From Sphingomonas liriopis (lineage in GTDB: Bacteria > Pseudomonadota > Alphaproteobacteria > Sphingomonadales > Sphingomonadaceae): a DNA stretch of 64,000 bases. Position numbers and translations under genes: made by a program. The stretch lies in assembly GCF_024211255.1 (NCBI RefSeq), contig NZ_JAMLDY010000008.1, forward strand, positions 62,001 through 126,000. Reading direction: 5' to 3'. The notes under the pieces are model-generated. The model saw nothing but the letters and a program-made list of their open reading frames with translations. It ran no database searches and was not told where the DNA came from. Positions 18,285 through 26,844 of this stretch are shown here, in pieces; positions within the stretch are counted from its first letter, which is position 1; the number at the start of each line of letters is the position of its first letter.

Positions 18285-19267
18285 CCGCCCCGTTCCTTGG
18301 TCAGGAACTGCGGCTTCGCGTCTTTCAACGCCTCATCGACGCCCCGGCGCGGGAACGCCTCATCAACGATCGCCTGGACCAGTTCGGCATAGCTCATGCC
18401 GATATGCTTCGCCTGTTCAGGGACGAGGCTCAAGGGGGTCATGCCGGGCTGCGTGTTCACTTCGAGCAGGAACAGCCCGTCGACGTCGCGCTCGTCGTCC
18501 CAGCGGAAGTCCGACCGGCTCGCGCCCTTGCAGCCGAGCAGGCGATGCGCCTCGAGCGCGAGGCTCTTGCATGCCTCGGCGATGCGATCGGGGATGTCGG
18601 CGGGGCAGACGTGTTCGGTCAGGCCATCGGTGTATTTGGCGTCGAAATCGTACCAGCCGTTCTTGGGCTTCAACTCGGTGACGCCCAGTGCGCGGTCGCC
18701 GAGCACCGCCGTCGTCAGCTCGCGCCCGCGGACGTACGGTTCGGCGAGCAGCTCGTCGAACTCCTGCCAAGGCCCCTTGACGTCGCGGCCGATCGGATTG
18801 CCGTAGTTGCCGTCATCGGTGACGATCGCGACGCCCACCGACGAGCCTTCGTTGATCGGCTTGAGCACGTACGGCCGCTGCAACGGATCGCGGTCGTGGA
18901 TATCCGCCGACTTGACGATCCGCCCACCGGGCATCGGAATACCGGCGGGGACGAGCATCTGCTTGGTCAGCACCTTGTCGATCGCGATCACCGACGTCGC
19001 GAGGCCCGAATGGGTATAGGGAATACCCATCAGGTCGAGCATGCCCTGCACGCTGCCATCCTCGCCTGGCGAGCCATGCAGCGCGTTGAAGACGAGATCG
19101 GGCGCCGCCTCGGCCAGCCGCGCCGCGACGTCGCGGCCCATATCGATGCGGGTGACGCGATGGCCAAGGGTTTCGAGCGCGTCGGCGCAGCCGTTGCCGG
19201 ATTGCAGCGACACAGGGCGTTCGGCCGACCAGCCGCCCATGAGGACTGCGATGTGGAGCGCGTTCAT
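18281..19267 (-). CDS. ddl: D-alanine--D-alanine ligase
   Basis: 328 residues. ATP-grasp enzyme making D-Ala-D-Ala for the UDP-MurNAc pentapeptide. VLMGGWSAERPVSL, LHGSPGEDGSVQG, NEGSSVGVAI and EVNTQPGMTPLSLVP are family motifs. The ATG at 19267 is preceded by GGGGAGAGGG, only 2 nt upstream. That Shine-Dalgarno lies inside a perfect 10-bp hairpin (19270-19292). The first 455 nt are overlapped in another frame by the unusual murB extension. The end overlaps ftsQ by 4 nt. Confidence 0.96.
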   Translation of the reverse strand: MNALHIAVLMGGWSAERPVSLQSGNGCADALETLGHRVTRIDMGRDVAARLAEAAPDLVFNALHGSPGEDGSVQGMLDLMGIPYTHSGLATSVIAIDKVLTKQMLVPAGIPMPGGRIVKSADIHDRDPLQRPYVLKPINEGSSVGVAIVTDDGNYGNPIGRDVKGPWQEFDELLAEPYVRGRELTTAVLGDRALGVTELKPKNGWYDFDAKYTDGLTEHVCPADIPDRIAEACKSLALEAHRLLGCKGASRSDFRWDDERDVDGLFLLEVNTQPGMTPLSLVPEQAKHIGMSYAELVQAIVDEAFPRRGVDEALKDAKPQFLTKERGG

Positions 19268-20180
19268 AGCCCTCTCCCCAAAGGGGAGAGGGAGAAGCAT
19301 CACCCACCCGCTGAATTTCCCATTCCAACGTCACGCCCGACTGCGCCTTCACCTTGTCCCGCACCTCTTCGCCCAGGCCCTCGATATCGGCGCTCGTCGC
19401 CCCGCCGAGGTTGAGCAGGAAATTACAATGCTTCTCCGATACCTGCGCATCGCCGCGGCGCAAGCCGCGACAGCCCGCCGCGTCGACCAGCGCCCAGGCC
19501 TTGTGGCCGTCGGGATTCTTGAACGTCGACCCGCCGGTCTTCGAGCGCAGCGGCTGCGACGCCTCGCGCTCGGCGGCGATCCGGTCCATCTCGGCACCGA
19601 TCGCGGCCGGCTCGGCGGGGTGGCCGCGGAAGGTCGCGGCGATCACCACCGCACCCGCCGGCAGGTCGCTGTGGCGATAGGTATAGCCGAGGTCGCCGAC
19701 GCCGAGCGTCCGCCGCTCGCCCGACCGCAACACGACGTCGCACTCGACCAGCACGTCCTTGACCTCACGGCCGTACGCGCCTCCATTCATCCGCACGAAG
19801 CCGCCGACCGTCCCCGGGATCGAGCGCAGGAACTCGACGCCACCGATCCCCGCATCGCGCGCGGTCGAGGAGACGAGGATACCGCTCGCCCCGCCCCCGC
19901 ACCGCAGCATCGTTTCATCCAGCCGCTCGACTTGCGCGAACGCCTTGCCCAGCCGCACCACCACGCCCGGCACGCCGCCGTCGCGCACGATCAGGTTCGA
20001 TCCCAGCCCCAGCGCCATCACCGGCACCGCGGGATCGAGATCGCGCAGGAAGCCGGCAAGATCGTCGGCATCCTTCGGCTCGAACAGCCATTGCGCCGCG
20101 CCGCCCGCCTTGAACCAGACGAGCGGCGCCAGCGGCGCGCGCCCGGTCAGGCGCCCGCGAACGGCAGGCAAAGCGTTCAC
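18813..20180 (-). CDS. murB: UDP-N-acetylenolpyruvoylglucosamine reductase MurB with an extended C-terminus running through ddl
   Basis: 455 codons are open. Residues 1-293 are a complete MurB, the FAD/NADPH enzyme forming UDP-MurNAc: VMALGLGSNLIVRDGGVPG, GIGGVEFLRSIPGTVGG, GSTFKNPDGHKAWAL and final VTLEWEIQRVG. MurB normally stops just after this point; here the stop is missing and the frame continues 162 codons through the hairpin and the first 455 nt of ddl in another frame, giving an Arg-rich tail of no recognisable family. The GTG at 20180 is chosen because it overlaps the upstream stop by 4 nt; an ATG at 20198 is possible. Stop loss by repeat insertion or a local indel are alternatives. 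Confidence 0.88.
   Translation of the reverse strand: MNALPAVRGRLTGRAPLAPLVWFKAGGAAQWLFEPKDADDLAGFLRDLDPAVPVMALGLGSNLIVRDGGVPGVVVRLGKAFAQVERLDETMLRCGGGASGILVSSTARDAGIGGVEFLRSIPGTVGGFVRMNGGAYGREVKDVLVECDVVLRSGERRTLGVGDLGYTYRHSDLPAGAVVIAATFRGHPAEPAAIGAEMDRIAAEREASQPLRSKTGGSTFKNPDGHKAWALVDAAGCRGLRRGDAQVSEKHCNFLLNLGGATSADIEGLGEEVRDKVKAQSGVTLEWEIQRVGDASPSPLWGEGYERAPHRSPHGRLVGRTPCVAAIRQRLRRRARNPWPSRHPHRYGPRRRGAAGRGGARSRLQRAAWLARRGWQRAGHARPDGYSLYPFGPRDVGDRDRQGADQADARPRRYSDARWADRQVGGYPRPRSVAAAVRAQADQRRLVGGRRDRHR
19270..19292 (-). promoter_or_regulatory. Hairpin sequestering the ddl ribosome-binding site (family E repeat core)
   Basis: On the transcribed strand CCCTCTCCCC, a TTT loop and GGGGAGAGGG form a perfect 10-bp stem ending 2 nt before the ddl ATG. 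The 3' arm is the only good Shine-Dalgarno for ddl, so ddl translation should need ribosomes arriving from murB to open it. The same palindrome core occurs in the family E repeats at about 50097 and 62264, so it is probably repeat-derived. The structure is seen in the sequence; the control is inferred. Confidence 0.6.
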
Positions 20181-20377
20181 CAAGGGCCGACGCCCCATAG
20201 TCGCGACCACGCCTGGAATGCGGCGAGGTTCGCCTCGGCCGCCTTGCGCGTCGCCTCCTGCGCCTGCACCATCGCCTCGCCGGCATTCACGGCGTGACCG
20301 CCGGCATCGAGCGCCTTGCGCTGCGCATCGAGGACCTGCTTCTGCAGCTTCAGTCCCGCATCGAACCAGTCGCTCAT
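20177..20377 (-). CDS. Small conserved-looking protein between murC and murB
   Basis: 66 residues, [20 protein letters not shown] at the start and ending SRLWGVGPW. It is predicted to be almost entirely helical and amphipathic, with no signal peptide or membrane helix. The ATG overlaps the murC stop by 4 nt and the stop overlaps the murB GTG by 4 nt, so it is translated as part of the operon. I recognise no family. The coupling and codon use argue that it is real. Confidence 0.75.
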   Translation of the reverse strand: MSDWFDAGLKLQKQVLDAQRKALDAGGHAVNAGEAMVQAQEATRKAAEANLAAFQAWSRLWGVGPW

Positions 20378-21780
20378 CGCCGCTCTCCGATTGCCGTGGC
20401 GAGACCCGCCGCCCATTTGGTGATGTCGCCTGCGCCGAGGCAGACGATCATGTCGTCGGGCTGGATCGTCGCGGCGAGTTCGTCGGCCAGCGCGTCGGCA
20501 TCGGTGACCGTCGCGGCGGAACGATGGCCGCGACGCTTGAGGCCGTCGACCAGCGCCTGCGCATCGACGCCCTCGACCGGCGCCTCGCCCGCGGCATAGA
20601 CGGGGGTGACCAGGACGCGATCGGCGTCGTTGAACGCGGTCTGGAAATCCTCCATCAGATTGCCGAGCCGCGAATAGCGGTGCGGCTGGACGACCGCGAT
20701 CACGCGCCCGCGCGCGCCTTCACGCGCGGCGGCGAGCACCGCGCGGATCTCGACCGGGTGGTGACCGTAATCGTCGATGATCGTCGCGTCGGCGACCTCG
20801 CCGACCTTGGTGAAGCGCCGCTTGACCCCGCCGAACGCGGAAAAGCCCTGCTGGATCGTCGCATCCGGAATGCCGAGCTCCAGCGCCACGCCGATTGCGG
20901 CGAGCGCGTTCTGGACGTTGTGGCGGCCGGGCATCGGCAGCTCGATCCCCTCGATCGTGCGGGCCGATCCGTCACGCTCGCGGACGACGCAGGCGAAGCG
21001 GTTGCCGCCCGGCACCGGCGTCACGTCGACGCCGCGGATATCCGCCTGCGCCGAAAAGCCATAGGTCACCACGCGCCGATCGCGCACCCGCGGCAGGACG
21101 TTCTGCACCTCCGGGTGATCGAGGCAGAGCAACGCCGCGCCGTAGAAGGGCACGTTCTCGACGAACTCGACGAACGCATCCTTCACCGCGTCGAACGAGC
21201 CGTAATGGTCGAGGTGCTCGGGATCGATGTTGGTGACCACCGCGATCGTGCCGTCGAGGCGCAGGAAGCTGCCGTCGCTCTCGTCCGCCTCAACCACCAT
21301 CCAGTCGCTCGCGCCCAATCGCGCGTTCGAACCGTAACTGTTGATGATGCCGCCGTTGATGACGGTCGGATCGATCCCGCCCGCGTCGAGCAGCGCCGCG
21401 ACCATCGACGTCGTCGTCGTCTTGCCGTGCGTGCCGGCGACCGCAACGGTCGATTTCAGCCGCATCAGCTCGGCGAGCATCTCGGCGCGGCGGACGACGG
21501 GGATGCGCCGTTCCAGCGCCGCCTCGACCTCCGGATTCGAGCGCGTGATCGCGGTCGAAGTGACCACCACCGCCGCTTCCGCGACATTGGCGGCGGCATG
21601 GCCGATCGTCACCGCGATCCCCTTGTCGCGCAGACCCTGCACGACATAGCCCTCGGCGACATCCGATCCCTGCACCGTATAGCCGAGGTTCTTCATCACC
21701 TCCGCGATGCCCGACATGCCGATCCCACCGATCCCGACGAAATGGATCGGTCCGATGTCAGTGGCGACACCGCGGATCAT
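20374..21780 (-). CDS. murC: UDP-N-acetylmuramate--L-alanine ligase
   Basis: 468 residues. Cytoplasmic ATP-dependent ligase adding L-Ala to UDP-MurNAc. The Rossmann motif [17 protein letters not shown] and the P-loop [11 protein letters not shown] are clear, and the C-terminal Mur ligase domain follows ([14 protein letters not shown]...). The start is the ATG at 21780, preceded by AGAGGG at 9 nt. A family A repeat separates it from murG. Confidence 0.97.
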   Translation of the reverse strand: MIRGVATDIGPIHFVGIGGIGMSGIAEVMKNLGYTVQGSDVAEGYVVQGLRDKGIAVTIGHAAANVAEAAVVVTSTAITRSNPEVEAALERRIPVVRRAEMLAELMRLKSTVAVAGTHGKTTTTSMVAALLDAGGIDPTVINGGIINSYGSNARLGASDWMVVEADESDGSFLRLDGTIAVVTNIDPEHLDHYGSFDAVKDAFVEFVENVPFYGAALLCLDHPEVQNVLPRVRDRRVVTYGFSAQADIRGVDVTPVPGGNRFACVVRERDGSARTIEGIELPMPGRHNVQNALAAIGVALELGIPDATIQQGFSAFGGVKRRFTKVGEVADATIIDDYGHHPVEIRAVLAAAREGARGRVIAVVQPHRYSRLGNLMEDFQTAFNDADRVLVTPVYAAGEAPVEGVDAQALVDGLKRRGHRSAATVTDADALADELAATIQPDDMIVCLGAGDITKWAAGLATAIGERR

Positions 21781-21823
21781 GCTGCCAATCCCTCTGGGGT
21801 ACCGGCGCCAGCCAACCATTCTC

Positions 21824-21919
21824 CGTCACCCCGGACTTGTTCCGGGGTCCACCGTTCGGCGAGCCAACGGCGTGTTGGCTTTGCGGCGCCGTGGACCCCG
21901 GAACAAGTCCGGGGTGACG
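21824..21919. repeat. Family A palindromic repeat, copy 3 (inside dcw)
   Basis: CCCCGGACTTGTTCCGGGG and its inverse, 38 nt apart, occupy most of the 172-nt gap between murG and murC. Most junctions in the cluster overlap, so this is an insertion into the operon. Confidence 0.9.
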
Positions 21920-21952
21920 ACGAGCTATTGGAAGCGGCGTGCGACCCAGCCT

Positions 21953-23110
21953 TCATGCGAACGCCGCCTTCGGCTTCGTCGGCTTCCCCACGGGCAAGCG
22001 CGATACCGGCGCGTCGAGGCTCTCGACCAGATCGGCGAGGTCGCCGACCGCCTTCGGCCGGCCGACGCTCTTCGCACGGGTCGCGGCATTCTCCAGCGCG
22101 GCGGGATCGAGCCCCAGTTTCTGCATCTGCTTCGCCAGCTCCACGGCGGTGAATTCGGGTTGCGGGATGGTGCGCGCGCCGCCCGCCTTGGTGATCTCGC
22201 GCGCGTTCGCCGTCTGGTGGTCGTCGGTGGCGGACGGCAGCGGCACGAGGATCGCCGGCCGCCCCGCCGCGGTCAGCTCGGCGATGGTCGAGGCGCCGGC
22301 GCGCGCGATCACGAGGTGCGCCCAAGCCAGCTGCTCGGGCATGTCGGGCAGATAGGTCGCGAGCTCCGCCGGGATCTGATGCGCGGCATATTTGGCGCGC
22401 ACTGCGTCGATGTCCTCGATCCGCGCCTGCTGCGTCACCTGCAACCGGCGGCGGAAGGTGACGGGCAGCATGGCGAGGCCGTCGGGCACCACCTCGCTCA
22501 GCACGCTCGCCCCCTGGCTGCCGCCGGTGACGAGGACGCGGAAGATGCCGTCCTCCTCGAGCAGCGGGTAGGGCTTGGTGCGCAAGCTGAGCACCGCGTC
22601 GCGCACCGGATTGCCGACGAGATGCACCTTGCCGGCATGCTTTTCGGCGAGCCGTTCGGTCAGCTTGTACGACGTCGCGATCGCATCGACGCGGCCCGCG
22701 ACCAGCCGGTTGACCCGCCCGAGCACCGCATTCTGTTCGTGCACCGCGGTCGGGATCTTGTCGGCGAAGGCGGCGAGCAGCGCCGGCATCGCGGGATAAC
22801 CGCCGAAGCCGATCACCGCGGCGGGCTTGAACGTCGCGTACAGCTCGCGCGCCATCGCCCGCCCGCGCCACATCTCGCGCACCGCCGACGGCCAACCCTG
22901 TGGGCGCTTCACCTGAAAGCGGCCGGCGGGCAGGACGTGCGTCTGGATGCCGTCGAACAGGCCGGGAAAGCGCACGCCGCGCGCGTCGCTGATCAGCGCG
23001 ACGCGATGGCCGCGCCGGGTCAGCTCCTCCGCCAGCGCCGCCGCGGGGACCATATGTCCGCCCGTGCCGCCGGCGGCGAGGACGTAATGCTTGCTCAATT
23101 CGATCCCCAT
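21953..23110 (-). CDS. murG: Undecaprenyldiphospho-muramoylpentapeptide GlcNAc transferase
   Basis: 385 residues. GT28 peripheral membrane enzyme converting lipid I to lipid II on the cytoplasmic face. VLAAGGTGGHMVPAAALA (G loop 1), VIGFGGYPAMPALLAA, VTGGSQGASVL and RAGASTIAELTAAGRP are signature segments. The ATG at 23110 overlaps ftsW by 16 nt; a TTG at 23098 overlapping the ftsW stop would give MSKHYVLAAGG and cannot be excluded. The C-terminal tail (PKAAFA) extends past the core. Confidence 0.96.
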   Translation of the reverse strand: MGIELSKHYVLAAGGTGGHMVPAAALAEELTRRGHRVALISDARGVRFPGLFDGIQTHVLPAGRFQVKRPQGWPSAVREMWRGRAMARELYATFKPAAVIGFGGYPAMPALLAAFADKIPTAVHEQNAVLGRVNRLVAGRVDAIATSYKLTERLAEKHAGKVHLVGNPVRDAVLSLRTKPYPLLEEDGIFRVLVTGGSQGASVLSEVVPDGLAMLPVTFRRRLQVTQQARIEDIDAVRAKYAAHQIPAELATYLPDMPEQLAWAHLVIARAGASTIAELTAAGRPAILVPLPSATDDHQTANAREITKAGGARTIPQPEFTAVELAKQMQKLGLDPAALENAATRAKSVGRPKAVGDLADLVESLDAPVSRLPVGKPTKPKAAFA

Positions 23111-24327
23111 CTCACCACATACGGGCTGCGCGTCAGGAACGGATTGCGCCGGGTGAACGCCAGCAGCAACCCCATGCCGATCGACAGCGCGATCATCGAC
23201 GACCCGCCATAGCTGATGAACGGCAGCGTCATCCCCTTCGACGGCGCGAGGCCGGTATTCACCGCCATCGACACCAGAGCCTGCGCGCCGAACTGCACGG
23301 CGAGGCCGCTGGCGGCAAGCAGCTTGAACTCGTCCTGCTCGTCGAGCAATTTGACGAACACCCGCACGACGATCGCCAGGAACACCAGCGCGATGATCGC
23401 GCACGCGATCAGCCCGAATTCCTCGCCGATCACCGAATAGATGTAATCGGTATGCGCCTCCGGCAGGCCGAACTTCACCGTGCCGCCGCCGGGACCGGTG
23501 CCGGTCCAGCCGCCGCTGGTGATCGTCGCATGCGCGGCATTGGTCTGGAAATGGTCGCTCGCGCCCTCGCCTTCGACGCCGGGAAACAGGAAGGCGTCGA
23601 TGCGGTTGCGCGCGGTGCCGTAGAACATATAGGCCGCGACGAGGCCGACCGGCACCATGCCGATGATCGCGCCGAGCACGCGCATCGGCGTCCCCGCGAT
23701 CATCAACAGCGCCATCCAGACCGTGCAGAAGATCACGGTCTGCCCGAAATCGGGCTGCAGCATCAGCAGCACCGCGATGGTGCCGGTCATCGCGCCGGTG
23801 ATGACCACCGTCGGCAGCTCGGGGTCCTTGGCCTTGAGCGACAGCAGCCACGCCACCGTCACGATGAACAGCGGCTTGAGGAATTCGGACGGCTGGAACG
23901 AGGCGAACCCATAGCCGATCCAGCGCCGCGCGCCGTTGATGCTGTTGCCGACGAAGGGGGTGAGCGCGAGGCAGACGATCAGCACCCCCGCCCCCGCGAG
24001 CGCCAGCCGCCGCGCGAGCGGCACCGGCAGCATCGACACGCCGAACAGCACGGGCAGCGAGATGCCGACCCAGATCAGCTGCCGCCAGAAATAGTAGAGC
24101 GCGGTGAATTTGTGATGCTCGCCCGAATAGCGCACCGCGGTCGCGGGGCTCGCCGCGGCTACCGCAATCAGGCCGATCGCGATCAGGAACAGCGTGAGGA
24201 GCAGCAGCATCCGGTCGATGTCCCAGAACCACGTGCCGAGCGGCGAACTGTCGCCGCGCCCGCCGCGCCGCTTGACCTTGGCGACCAGCGTGTCGCTTGT
24301 CGGCTCGGTCATCGGAACGCTGTTCAT
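23095..24327 (-). CDS. ftsW: Septal peptidoglycan polymerase FtsW (SEDS family)
   Basis: 410 residues with about ten membrane helices. SEDS glycosyltransferase polymerising lipid II at the septum with FtsI. Typical segments are NGARRWIGYGFASFQPSEF, LQPDFGQT, and near the end LPFISYGGSSM. The start overlaps the murD stop by 4 nt. A putative lipid II flippase other than FtsW (MurJ) is not in the window. Confidence 0.96.
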   Translation of the reverse strand: MNSVPMTEPTSDTLVAKVKRRGGRGDSSPLGTWFWDIDRMLLLLTLFLIAIGLIAVAAASPATAVRYSGEHHKFTALYYFWRQLIWVGISLPVLFGVSMLPVPLARRLALAGAGVLIVCLALTPFVGNSINGARRWIGYGFASFQPSEFLKPLFIVTVAWLLSLKAKDPELPTVVITGAMTGTIAVLLMLQPDFGQTVIFCTVWMALLMIAGTPMRVLGAIIGMVPVGLVAAYMFYGTARNRIDAFLFPGVEGEGASDHFQTNAAHATITSGGWTGTGPGGGTVKFGLPEAHTDYIYSVIGEEFGLIACAIIALVFLAIVVRVFVKLLDEQDEFKLLAASGLAVQFGAQALVSMAVNTGLAPSKGMTLPFISYGGSSMIALSIGMGLLLAFTRRNPFLTRSPYVVRWGSN

Positions 24328-25625
24328 AGAGCCTCCACCGCCGCCCGGAACGCCGCCCCGCGATCCTCGTAATCGCGGAACTGGTCGAAACTAGCACAGG
24401 CCGGCGACAACAGCACGGTCTCTCCGGGCTGTGCGGCCGCAGCGGCCTGCGCGACCGCGGTGGCGAGGTCGCCGCTGTGCGTCACCGCCGGCACGCGAGG
24501 CGCGAGCAGATCGCGGAACAACGGCCCCGCTTCGCCGATCGTATAGGCCGCAACGACGCGATCGAAATAAGGCGCGCAGGCGTCGAGATCGTCCCCCTTG
24601 CGCTTGCCGCCGACGATCCAGTGCACCCGCTCGAACGCGCCGAGCGCGGGCGCGGTGCTTTCCGGATTGGTCGCCTTGCTGTCGTCAACGAAGGTCACGC
24701 CGTCGCGGGTGGCTACCCGTTCCATGCGGTGCGGCAGTCCAGTGAAGGTGCGGAGCCCCTCAGCCACCGCCTCGTTATCCACTCCTAGATGCGCGCAAGC
24801 GGTGATCGCCGCTGCGGCATTAGAAGCGTTGTGTGGCCCTTGTAGAGCCGGCCAAGCTGACTGATCCTTGATGTTGCCACGATGAAAATAGTGAACGTTT
24901 TCGTATCGATTGAGGTCATGCTGCAAGCGATAGACGACGTTGTCAGCTTCCGTGTCGTCCTCGGCGATAACTGCATGGTGATCGCGCGATTGGATTTCGA
25001 ATAGCCGCTGCTTCGACGCGGCATACGCCCCAAACCCATCATACCGGTCGAGGTGATCCGGAGTGATGTTGAGCAGCACCGCGACGTCGCAGTCGAGCGT
25101 CTGCGTCAGGTCGATCTGGTAGCTCGACAGCTCCAGCACATAGACGCCACCCTCCGGCAGCGGCTCCTGCCCGAGGATCGGCAGGCCGATATTGCCGCCC
25201 ATCAGCGTGGGCACGCCCGCAGTCTTCAGGATATGATGGACCAGTGCGGTCGTCGTCGACTTGCCGTTGGTGCCGGTGATGCCGACGACCTTGTGCGGCG
25301 GCAGTTCGGCACGCGCCTGCGCGAACAGCTCGATATCGCCGATCACCGGCACGCCCGCCGCGCGCGCGCGGACGACCAGCGGATGCGTGTTGAGCGGCAC
25401 GCCCGGGGACACGACCAGCCCCGCCGCCCCTTCGAGGTTCAGCGTCGCGATGTCGTGGACGATCACGCCGTTGACCTCGGCGGCGGCTTTCCGCGCCGCG
25501 GGATCGCTGTCCCACGCCACGACATACGCGCCCGCCTTGGCCAGCGCACGCACGGTCGCCATGCCGGATCGCGCCAGCCCCAGTACCGCATAGCGCTGCC
25601 CCGCCCAGGCGGCCGAGACGATCAT
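24324..25625 (-). CDS. murD: UDP-N-acetylmuramoylalanine--D-glutamate ligase
   Basis: 433 residues. Adds D-Glu to UDP-MurNAc-L-Ala. VLGLARSGMA at the N-terminus, P-loop GITGTNGKSTTTALVHH, central NITPDHLDRY and the C-terminal VNDSKAT-like VDDSKATNPES are present. The start is the ATG at 25625; no strong Shine-Dalgarno is seen. A family A repeat lies immediately upstream in the gap to mraY, and the end overlaps ftsW by 4 nt. Confidence 0.97.
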   Translation of the reverse strand: MIVSAAWAGQRYAVLGLARSGMATVRALAKAGAYVVAWDSDPAARKAAAEVNGVIVHDIATLNLEGAAGLVVSPGVPLNTHPLVVRARAAGVPVIGDIELFAQARAELPPHKVVGITGTNGKSTTTALVHHILKTAGVPTLMGGNIGLPILGQEPLPEGGVYVLELSSYQIDLTQTLDCDVAVLLNITPDHLDRYDGFGAYAASKQRLFEIQSRDHHAVIAEDDTEADNVVYRLQHDLNRYENVHYFHRGNIKDQSAWPALQGPHNASNAAAAITACAHLGVDNEAVAEGLRTFTGLPHRMERVATRDGVTFVDDSKATNPESTAPALGAFERVHWIVGGKRKGDDLDACAPYFDRVVAAYTIGEAGPLFRDLLAPRVPAVTHSGDLATAVAQAAAAAQPGETVLLSPACASFDQFRDYEDRGAAFRAAVEAL

Positions 25626-25650
25626 GCCGCGGCGTCCGCCAATAACCACC

Positions 25651-25746
25651 CGTCACCCCGGACTTGTTCCGGGGTCCACTGTTCCGCAGGGGTCGAGAGC
25701 CTTGCGATCGTGGCACGGTGGACCCCGGAACAAGTCCGGGGTGACG
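25651..25746. repeat. Family A palindromic repeat, copy 4 (inside dcw)
   Basis: The inverted arms CCCCGGACTTGTTCCGGGG / CCCCGGAACAAGTCCGGGG almost fill the 148-nt gap between mraY and murD. The element is the same length (96 bp) as copy 3. Confidence 0.9.
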
Positions 25747-25773
25747 AAGGAGATTGGATGAGCGTCATCTCCG

Positions 25774-26844
25774 TTATCGCAGCTTCAACGTCGACAGGCC
25801 GGCGAGCGCCAGCACGAGGCTGATGATCCAGAAACGGATGACGACGGTCGGCTCGCTCCAGCCCATCTGCTCGAAATGGTGGTGGATCGGCGCCATGCGG
25901 AACACGCGCTTGCCGGTGCGCTTGTAGAAGAACACCTGGATGATGACGCTCATCGCCTCGACGACGAACAGGCCGCCGATGATGCCGAGCACGATCTCGT
26001 GGTGCGCGACGACCGCGATCGTGCCGAGCGCGCCGCCCAGTGCGAGGCTGCCGGTGTCGCCCATGAACACCGCGGCCGGCGGCGCGTTGAACCACAGGAA
26101 GGCGAGCCCCGCACCCACCACCGCGCCGCAGAAGATGGCGAGCTCACCCGCCCCCGGCACGTGCGGGATGCCGAGATAGGTCGCGAACTTCACGTTGCCG
26201 GCGAGGTAGACGATCAGCATGAACGCGACGCTCGCGATGATGACCGGCATCGTCGCAAGGCCATCCAGCCCGTCGGTCAGATTCACCGCATTGCCGAACG
26301 CGACGATCGTGAACGCCGCGAACAGCGGAAACGCATAGCCGAGGTCGAGGTACAGGCGATCGGTGAACGGCAGATACAGGTGCGGCCCGTTCTGCCCCAT
26401 GATAATCCACGACGCGATGCCGGCGATGGCGAATTCCAGCAGCAACCGCGTCCGCCCGGATACGCCGGCGGTGCTTGCTTTGCGCACCTTGTCGTAATCG
26501 TCCATGAACCCGATCGCGCCGAACCCCAGCGTCACGAACAGGCACGCCCAGACGTAGGGATTGGCAAGGTCCATCCAGATCAGGATGGCAAGGCTCATCG
26601 CGGTCAGGATCATCAGCCCGCCCATCGTCGGCGTGCCGCGCTTGGCGAGGTGCGTCTGCGGCCCGTCGGCGCGGATCGGCTGCCCCTTGCCCTGCCGCAC
26701 GCGCAGCCAGCCGATGAACCGCGGCCCGATGATGAGGCCGATCAGGAGCGCCGTGGCGACCGCCGACCCGGTCCGGAAGGACTGGTAGCGGATGAGGTTC
26801 AGCAGCCCGGTGAAGCCCAGGTGCTCGGCGATCCAGTACAGCAT
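25774..26844 (-). CDS. mraY: Phospho-MurNAc-pentapeptide translocase
   Basis: 356 residues, about ten membrane helices. Transfers phospho-MurNAc-pentapeptide to undecaprenyl phosphate to make lipid I. The family motifs [28 protein letters not shown] and the C-terminal APIHHHFE are intact. The start at 26844 abuts the murF stop at 26845, with no gap. Confidence 0.97.
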   Translation of the reverse strand: MLYWIAEHLGFTGLLNLIRYQSFRTGSAVATALLIGLIIGPRFIGWLRVRQGKGQPIRADGPQTHLAKRGTPTMGGLMILTAMSLAILIWMDLANPYVWACLFVTLGFGAIGFMDDYDKVRKASTAGVSGRTRLLLEFAIAGIASWIIMGQNGPHLYLPFTDRLYLDLGYAFPLFAAFTIVAFGNAVNLTDGLDGLATMPVIIASVAFMLIVYLAGNVKFATYLGIPHVPGAGELAIFCGAVVGAGLAFLWFNAPPAAVFMGDTGSLALGGALGTIAVVAHHEIVLGIIGGLFVVEAMSVIIQVFFYKRTGKRVFRMAPIHHHFEQMGWSEPTVVIRFWIISLVLALAGLSTLKLR

